DNA of 64,000 nt, taken from Chlorocebus sabaeus (Eukaryota > Chordata > Mammalia > Primates > Cercopithecidae). Location of the stretch: the NCBI RefSeq assembly GCF_047675955.1, contig NC_132926.1, forward strand, positions 18,353,826 to 18,417,825, read 5' to 3'. A model generated the notes under the pieces. That model saw only the letters and a program-made list of their open reading frames with translations, did not search any database and was not told the DNA's origin. Every line of letters begins with the position of its first letter. The stretch's first letter is position 1. A program made the translations under genes and the position numbers. Shown here in pieces: positions 56,741-64,000 of this stretch.

Positions 56741-58079
56741 TGAAGCATAAACATGTTATAACTATTTAAAATTGCTTCTTCTAGATCCAAGGCAATCTGG
56801 TCATAGGTTAAAAGATTCCTTTTGAAGAGGATGTCATCCCACCCTCACCCTATGTACAGGGTCCTACATACACAGTCAGATTTTACAGGCGAATTTTCCT
56901 GTTCACTGCCTTTTAGTTAGCTACTTGGGATTTGTCCTGTCCTCTCAGCTGTCTCCTTCCTGGGTAGCACATCCATTCTGCAGTTCCTTGACATATAATC
57001 ACATTGTCCTCATCTGAACACAGCCATGATGTACCAGTGACAGGGCCTGTCCTCATTAGTCTCTGTAAATGCTGTCTGTGTCTTCATGGGTACAATCCAA
57101 AGGTTCCTCATTATTACATGTCCAAAATGAGTTCAACCATCTGGAGCATTCTCATTACGTGCAAAAAAATAATAATAATAAACAGCTGGACACATATGCT
57201 ATTCTATTAAAGTTATTTCTTTCTTATTTTTACTTTTCTTCTGAATCATACATCAGAAATTAGACCAGAGAAAAACTATATGAGATATGAATAATAAGAA
57301 TTGCCCCTAATTAATCACTGAATCTGCCATTTGGTAGCAAAATGTAACCCTCATTTAAATTGAGACATTTTGTATTATATTTTGAAAATCTCTGAGAGTA
57401 GATTTTAAGTGTTCTTACCACAAAAAAATAAGCATGTGAGATAATGCATATGATGATTGGCTCAAATGAACCATTCTACAATGTATACATATTTTAAAAT
57501 ATCATATTGTACATGATAAATTTATATAATTATTTTTTGTCCATTTAAATATGAATCAAATAAATTGAGACATTTAATGGATAGTGTTATGATTATGGTT
57601 AAGAACTATGTTTATTATCTACCCAATCCGTCCATCCATCTTTTTATATATATATATACCTACCTATACATATATATTTACTACCTATACATATACATAT
57701 ACATTTACTCATATAAATTTGAAAGAATATAGAAAAATACCAGTAGACGTTATCCCAGTTAAACTGTAATTACAACCAAAATTTAAATAATGACTTCTGC
57801 CAGAAACTTATCAGCTCTTGGGTTTAGACATTGTGATATGTGTAGCTGAGAACCATTTTCCTAAAACCAAATTAATACTGCAGCATTTTTTTTCTGCTTT
57901 AGCATACAAACGAGAACAAACTAAGAAATAAGAAAAAAGGGACAATTAAACGTACATACTTAGATATTCTCAATTCCTTCTACAAACTAGAGCAGCACCA
58001 TCCTTGAAAGAGACAAGGAGATAAAGCATTAGAAAGAAAAAGAGAGAAGAAAACACTAAATCTCAGCCAAGAAATTACC
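56741..58079. other. Unassigned sequence with AT-rich microsatellite
   Basis: (ATT)n/(AAT)n-like short run at 57167-57180 and TATA/TACC low complexity at 57640-57712. Overlapping short frames at 57004-57263 are not recognisable. Confidence 0.5.
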
Positions 58080-58250
58080 TGAACTATGGTAAAAACACAG
58101 ACCTAAAAACAGAAGACATTGTGTAAGCTCTGAAATTGCATGTAAGACATTTGCCTCACAGTGCCTTGTTCTCCTCATCAAATGGTGCTAGCAGAATTAG
58201 TACCTACTTGCCTTAGTTGATGTATAAAGTTTAGAAAACCTGCAAACTTT
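58080..58250 (-). mobile_element. Possible MIR remnant
   Basis: Weak antisense MIR resemblance ('acagtgccttgttctcctca', 'aattagtacctacttgcctt'). Confidence 0.35.
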
Positions 58251-59394
58251 TAGGTGATGAATTCTTACTCTTGAATCTCTTGACCTTTTTATTTCCCAGC
58301 TTGCTATTGGCCATCTAGAATCTAAGATGAAAAGTGCCAAAAAACTGAAAAATCAAGATAAATAATGGGTGACCTCAACATTTTTAAAAATCAAAATTAG
58401 TATGAAATCCATAATGATGAAAATATCAAAACTGTAAAGCAGAGATCGAATCAGTGTTGCTGATTTTTCATTTGCTTCAAGCTCCATAATGGAACTATAT
58501 TTTTTACATTAATTTAAACTTCTTTAAGATATTATACTTCAATATCATTTATCTTGATGACTGGGTTTTTGATGTTTGTTAAATGTTGTAACCTAAGCAA
58601 GTTCTTCCCTCACCTCAGCCTAGCCCCTGCCCTGTCTACCAACGAATCTCTAGGGATTCTGAACAAATCAGTGTCTGTGTTATTGATGCTTGGGGTTCAT
58701 GCATCCAGCCTTGTAGAACTTTAGCTTCTCCCCCAAGACAGCTAGCTTATCACAAAAGTTTTCAAAAAGAGAAAGAAGGCTTTTCCTTAAGAAGAAATCT
58801 TCTACCAATTTTACTTTTCTCCATCCTGCTACCACATATATATATGTGATAAAAGCATAAGATACATGATAAGGGTCAAAAAGAATTCCCTTATGAGCCT
58901 TTCTCCAATATGAAATTGATAATTTTCTCTCTTCTCATTCACTTCATAATGGCAGCTAACAATTCTATCAAAGGTAACAGAAGTAGTTTTATCTCTTTCA
59001 AGTTACTTTCTTATTTTTAATGGTGACCTTTGCTCTGAATCCTTCATCTTTTCTTATAGCAAATAGTTAGGAGTTTTCTCTTGATGTGTAAGGGAAAAGA
59101 AATACAAGGAGCTACACCATGGGAGACTCCTGAGGCGTATGTGTGGTACAGGGCAGGAAAGACTGGCCCCAGTATTGCTCTTATAATACTAGTGATTAAC
59201 AATGAAACTAGAAGCCTCCTTTTTCCCATACCACACAGCGTGCTTCTGGGAATGACACTAGAGCTCTGCTTCTTAATTCCCGAAAGATACCTAAACTGCA
59301 GGCAACCAGACATACATACCTCTCCCATGCACTGAATGGTTTTTCTGAAGCTTCATGCTTTTGAATTTACTGGAATGCCCTTCCCTTCTCTACC
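58251..59394. other. Unassigned sequence
   Basis: No repeat or exon recognised. Overlapping 94- and 84-codon frames on opposite strands (59044-59328 -, 59081-59335 +) are not recognisable. Confidence 0.45.
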
Positions 59395-59750
59395 TGCCAT
59401 GGTCTGAATGTGTGTGTGTCCCCAAAATGTGTATTTTGAAACCTAAACCCCAAGTACAATAATAATAAGAGGTGGGGCCTTTGGGAGATAATTAGGTCGT
59501 GAGGGCTCCATGAATGGGATGAGTGCCTTTATAAAAGAGGCTTGGGAGAGCCCGCTATCACCTTCTGACACACGTGAATGCAAGAAGGCACCATCTTAGA
59601 TGCACAGAGCAAGCCTTCTGACACTAAATCAGTTAGCACCTTGTTCTTGAACTTTGCAGCCTCCAGAATGGTGAGGGATAATTTCTGTTGTTTATAAATC
59701 ATCCAGTCTAAGGCATTTTATTACAGGAGCCCCAATGGACTAAGACTTTA
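59395..59750 (+). mobile_element. ERVL-MaLR solo LTR (MLT1-like)
   Basis: Sense MLT1-type LTR: 'catggtctgaatgtgtgtgt', 'aggtggggcctttgggagat', 'gccttctgacactaaatcag', 'tttctgttgtttataaatca', terminal 'aatggactaagac'. Confidence 0.82.
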
Positions 59751-59805
59751 TCTCACAATGCTCTTCAATCCTGTGAATTGGTTCAAAAGTCTCCCTTTCG
59801 AAGAA

Positions 59806-60240
59806 TGTGTATTGGCTTCTTATTGCTGCTGCAACAAATTACCTTAATACTAGCTTATTATCTTACCATTCTGGAGGTAAGAAGTTCAAAAATGGGTCTG
59901 GCAGGGCTGCATTCCTTCTATAGGTTTTTGGGGAGAATCTGTTTCCTTGCCTTCTCCATCTTCTTGAAACCATATACAATCCTTGTCTCTTGGCTACTTC
60001 CTTGTTAAAATCCAGCCGTATAGCATTATAGCATCTCCTCTTTCTCTCTCCCTCTCTCCCCCCACTATTATCACATTGCTTTCTCCTCTCTGATTTTATG
60101 CCTGCCTTTTATAAGGTGTTTTCTGATTATGTGAGACCTATCCAGATAATCCACGGTATTCTCCCCACCTCAAGACCCGTTAGTCACATGTGAAAAGTTT
60201 CTTTTGCCATGTAAGGTAACATATTCATGTGTTCTGGGGT
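59806..60240 (-). mobile_element. ERVL-MaLR LTR (MLT1-like), reverse orientation
   Basis: 'attggcttcttattgctgct', 'attaccttaatactagctta', 'gagaatctgtttccttgcct', 'gacctatccagataatccac', 'gccatgtaaggtaacatatt'. Only 55 bp from an oppositely oriented MLT1-like LTR. The 76-codon frame at 59778-60008 (+) is LTR-derived. Confidence 0.72.
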
Positions 60241-60784
60241 AGGGGTTGGGAGTAACATTATTCTATCTTCAGCAGAAGCCTTCACTGATTTTCTGCTATC
60301 GTAAAACTCCACTGTCCTCTGGCCACCACAAAACCTTCACTGTGAGATCCCTCAGAGCCAGGTATAGGCGGTTGCCCAGGGCAGTTATCTGTAAAAGATG
60401 TTTAGAACAACACTGTAAATGTAATAAGTTGGAGAAAATTGTATTTGCCGGAAAACCTCCAAGGACGGAAGTCTGTTTGGTTAGAGGGAATACTTGGATA
60501 AGCTACTTAGAGAAGAGGAAGGAAGATGAGACTCCCAAGAGGCAACTCCCACAAACAAAATGGCCATGACACTACCTTCTAAAGAGGATTCTTGTTTTGC
60601 AGAGAGGACCTGAGACTGCCAGGGCCCATCTTTCTCTGTCTTTCCATCCATGAGTTCAAATTCCTTCCTAAACAAACAATGAATACACGTTTAAACAATA
60701 TTAGTTGAAAGAGAAACCAAACCTCAGCTAGCACACAGGACCAATGTATCCCAGTTGGGCATCTATCTACATTTTAGCAGATAT
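60241..60784. other. Unassigned sequence with a 107-codon open frame
   Basis: The + strand frame 60246-60569 begins at TTG, is basic, and holds a CKRCLEQHCKC cluster. No homologue recognised and no splice context evident. Confidence 0.35.
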
Positions 60785-60925
60785 CACTTTGTTATCAATT
60801 TTCTCATTTGTAAAATGGGGACAAGGGTATTTCTACACATGTTGTTGGGAAGATTAAAGATGTAAAATGTTTAGAACAGTGCAGTACACATAGCGAATGC
60901 TCAATAAACCTTAACTGTTCTATTG
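60785..60925 (-). mobile_element. MIR SINE remnant
   Basis: Antisense MIR: 'ctcatttgtaaaatggggac', 'tgttgggaagattaaagatg', 'tgtttagaacagtgcagtac', 'gcgaatgctcaataaacctt'. Confidence 0.82.
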
Positions 60926-61009
60926 GATACGATTGTGCTTGTGTGAAGGTCATGTGGTTTGATAGACTGTGCAGCCTCCAAATCCCAGACTTCATAATTT
61001 CTGAAGTGA

Positions 61010-61230
61010 CTGGAACTTTGCTGTTCAATAAAGAAGCTAGTGGACACATTTGGCTATTTACATTTAAATTTAAATAAATTTAAATTACACAAAAACGTAA
61101 AATCCAGTTCCTCGATCACACTAGCCACATTTCAAGTGCTCAGTAACCACAAATGGCTAGTGATTATCTTATTGGGCAGCACAAATCTAGAAGGTTTTTA
61201 TTATCACAGAAAATTCTTTTGCATAGCACA
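61010..61230 (+). mobile_element. MER3-like hAT DNA transposon remnant
   Basis: 'gtggacacatttggctattt', 'atccagttcctcgatcacac', 'tagccacatttcaagtgctc', 'aatggctagtgattatctta', 'attgggcagcac'. Family name from memory. Open frame 61040-61369 (+) includes it and is not a gene. Confidence 0.72.
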
Positions 61231-63629
61231 TTCAATAAACGCCCCAGTGTCAAGGAATATTGCAAGGTTTTCAGAGAGCTGGAGAAAGCTTAATATACTA
61301 GCAGAATCATATCTACATGGTAGTCACAGTTCTTTCATGGCAAATTTTAAAACCATAATAGATTTTTAAATCAAATAAGCACGGCATCGTTAACTCTATG
61401 GTGAATATATAGTTGGGCTTTCAGGTTTCTGACGCTGTGATGAAAACAATTTGTTTTGACCTTCTCCTTCTTTCAACAACCAATCCAAAACGGTTATCCT
61501 CCTTATGCTAATGACATCATTTTCTCATAATCTTAAAACTCTGGCCTAGATCAAGTAGGCAAGAAAAGAGGGCACTTATAATTCAGGTCATGTTCACATT
61601 ATCAGGGATGAACACTATGCTCTAATATCCTGAGTCTAACATATCACTTAACTTCCTCTAACATTTTTCTTTCTGTTCTAACCACATATTCTCCATTCTG
61701 GCCCCAGTGAAGTGCAGAATTTATACTGAGGCCATCAGTATAAGGAGTTCAAAATGTAGGTTCAAGCAAGAATGACAAGAATGTCATCACTCCAATATTC
61801 CATACCCACAGCCGATATTCCTAACCAATCCATAACATTCTCTCCATTGTCTTGGATGCGGTCTCAGAATCCTTCTCAACACAAGATTCCAGGTAGCACC
61901 CATCAAACAATTAATATTTGCATTTGAATATGGACAATGACAAGTAGTTGTCATTTCTGGGTCAAAGAATGTTTACTGGATAGAAAGAATCAAAGAAACA
62001 GGGAAAGTCAGTTTTCCCACTTAAACAATGCTACTTTCCTTAAGGCACAATCAGGATTTCATTTCTTTTCCCTTTTTTAGTATAAGAGAAATGTTCGTTA
62101 ACCAAGAATTCAATGGAGCAACAGTGCCACCCAATGGCTGGTTAGGTTAGTTTTGCATTTAACTGTTAACCATCCTAAGAGAGAAACTGTCTTTCACTCA
62201 TAAAAATGGGAGCCGGAATTGACTATTAACTGTTTAAGCTGCTATTCACCAATTTCCAAAATGATGGTTACAGAAAAAGTAGGGGGAGTTCTGAGAAATG
62301 GGAATTGTCTTGAAACAAAAATCTCAGCACGTTTCTGCTATCAAACAGCTCAACAGGAAGAAAGGCTCCATGTGAATTTACAAATGAACAGGACAGATTT
62401 TCACTTCTTGTCTGTAAAGGGGTAGAATGGGCAACAGTTTACCCACCCACCTCCTCGCCCCAGAGGTGACCATGGTTCTTTTCTTTCCCTATTTTCTAAT
62501 AAATCACTGTGCTAAACGTAGCCTACTAGAAACATTAGAGTAGGTATATGTATTGCAGCATTTTATATGCAAAAAGGAGTGTAAAGGCTATGACAAGTGT
62601 TATAAATAGAACTATTATTTAGTTTAAAGGGAAGCAGAATTTACATTTCCCAAATCAGAGACCACTCAAGCTTTGAGATTCAGGTAAGCAAAATAAATCT
62701 GAGCTTTGTGCACTGTGAAATCGAAGTTCTAACTCTATTAATAGAAGAGGTGAGTAATAGATTTTCCTGGTCTGATGGTGGTGGGATTTTATTACCCAAT
62801 CTTCGTGATCTGCATAGTTCACCAGCCACTTTTCCAATGTGAGGTGACAGGGACTTCCCAGGCACTAAGGTTGCATGTTGTTAACTGCTGAGTTTTTTTC
62901 TCCCTTGGAGGGACTTATTTGAAGTTCTAGAGACATCCTCACAGGACTTAAGCCCAAGGAAGGGAAAAAGCCTGCTCTTCTTTTTAACTTCCAGTCAATC
63001 AAAATGTTCACAGAACATGTTTTTTCTTTTTAAAGAAAAAAAAAACACATTGATATTCTTTTAAAAAAATTCCAACAAACAGAATGAATTGGTGCTAGGT
63101 TGATCTGATCATTTTTAATGTAAAAAGAAGTTGCACACAAATATTTATTACTGTTTACTAGGGATTGCTATGAGTAATGACTTTTGAAAAAAAAATCAAA
63201 TTTCCAATCTGGAATTCATTTATGGTCAAAGAGCTTTTGCCCAGAACTTTTTAACTCAACCTTTGTCCTCTGGTTTCATTTAGTTTTTATTTTGGTGACA
63301 TGAACTGTGTTTTGCTGATAAATATGATTGATTGAAAAAAGATTCTGGCCTTAAAAGAGAAATGTATAGGCTGAACAGAGGCACACGGCAAATATTTTAT
63401 GTAAAGACTATAAATACAGTGCTAGTGAATCTGAGAAGAAAATTCAATTAACTTCAGGTTTCTTCACTGAGTCAGTAGGTAGGAAGTTCAATTATAAGAA
63501 GTTTCATGGGTTATTTTAGTGTTTTTTAAGTAATTGTAATTTATTCTTACAGTGATGAAATTGTATGAAGTAGTTCAGTGAGAGACAAGAAGATGTGAAG
63601 TGTACATGGGCAAAATTTTAGATCAGCTG
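61231..63629. other. Unassigned sequence
   Basis: About 2.4 kb with no recognised repeat or exon. It contains the second copy (61859-61903) of a motif shared with 18921-18965. Short frames at 62219-62425 (+) and 62655-62865 (-) are not recognisable. A/T homopolymer tracts occur at 63030-63070 and 63185-63196. Confidence 0.4.
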
Positions 63630-63790
63630 ACCTGTGAGTGAATCCTAGTACAGCCAGAAATGATCCATGTGAATTTGTGTAAATTACTTAACATCTATGA
63701 GCTTCAATTCCCCAGCCTGTTAGATGGAAACACCATAGCACAAACCCGTAACATCATTACGAGGATTAATGAGCATGGTGTATGGTGAGA
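63630..63790 (-). mobile_element. MIR SINE remnant
   Basis: Antisense MIR: 'gtgtaaattacttaacatct', 'atgagcttcaattccccagc', 'aacatcattacgaggattaa'. Confidence 0.65.
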
Positions 63791-64000
63791 GAAGACAGAA
63801 TATTGAGAGGGAATGTCAAGTCAGCAATGGAACTGGAGTGAGATGCAAGAAGAAAGGAAGATTTGCAATCCAATAATGATTATTTTGGAATACTGACACA
63901 TCCTTAGGCTTAATGTATGTGGCCAGAGACTATAAACGAATAGGTCCATACAGCCAGTGGTGGTCTTGCAGATATGTCTTGTTTGATGACAGTGTTTAAT
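63791..64000. other. Unassigned sequence
   Basis: Purine-rich at 63791-63860. Nothing recognised. Confidence 0.5.

Overview
This window is ordinary, AT-rich, CpG-poor primate nuclear DNA, and I find no host protein-coding exon, CpG island, tRNA, rRNA or other conventional gene in it. The best clue to the organism is a young Alu at 25193-25498. It carries the base changes I associate with the AluYR-type subfamilies of Old World monkeys (macaque, baboon, vervet), not the human AluY bases. It is an inference, but the window is most likely from a cercopithecid monkey, in an intergenic region or a large intron.

Nearly everything recognisable is transposon-derived. The centrepiece is a full-length primate L1 (L1PA class) at 31789-37930 on the + strand. 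It has its 5' promoter region, decayed ORF1 and ORF2, 3' UTR and poly-A tail, and is flanked by a 13-bp target-site duplication at a textbook TT|AAAA endonuclease site. Both ORFs are broken by frameshifts and stops, so it cannot move by itself. Other L1 material: a truncated L1 (50268-51604) nested in an ancient L1M (about 48985-52070), a truncated L1PA on the - strand (43289-43760) nested in another ancient L1, and old L1M/HAL1-like pieces at about 10340-12890, 13240-14605 and 38610-40630. Seven Alus are present, five with clear target-site duplications.

Older mammalian repeats fill much of the rest. L2 fragments lie at about 1530-4160, 17605-18200, 22040-23300, 53990-54745 and 56035-56575. 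A crowd of MIR, MER5/hAT and MaLR copies lies between 25.5 and 30.3 kb. ERVL-MaLR/MLT-type solo LTRs lie at 4522-4927, 11190-11510, 17178-17455, 29722-30056, 40668-41082, 49621-49780, 59395-59750 and 59806-60240. Microsatellites (GATA, CATC, TTCC, CA/GT) are scattered through the window.

Stretches with no recognised repeat (about 4.9-8.0, 14.6-17.2, 30.3-31.8, 54.7-56.0 and 61.2-63.6 kb) may hold conserved non-coding regulatory sequence, but conservation cannot be judged from one genome. The most unexplained local structures are a 30-bp inverted repeat with one mismatch (15857-15886 / 16399-16428), a foldback at 42175-42263, and a roughly 45-bp motif shared by 18921-18965 and 61859-61903. I found no convincing new biological system. 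Boundaries of ancient repeats are approximate, and family names come from recall of consensus sequences, not from a search.
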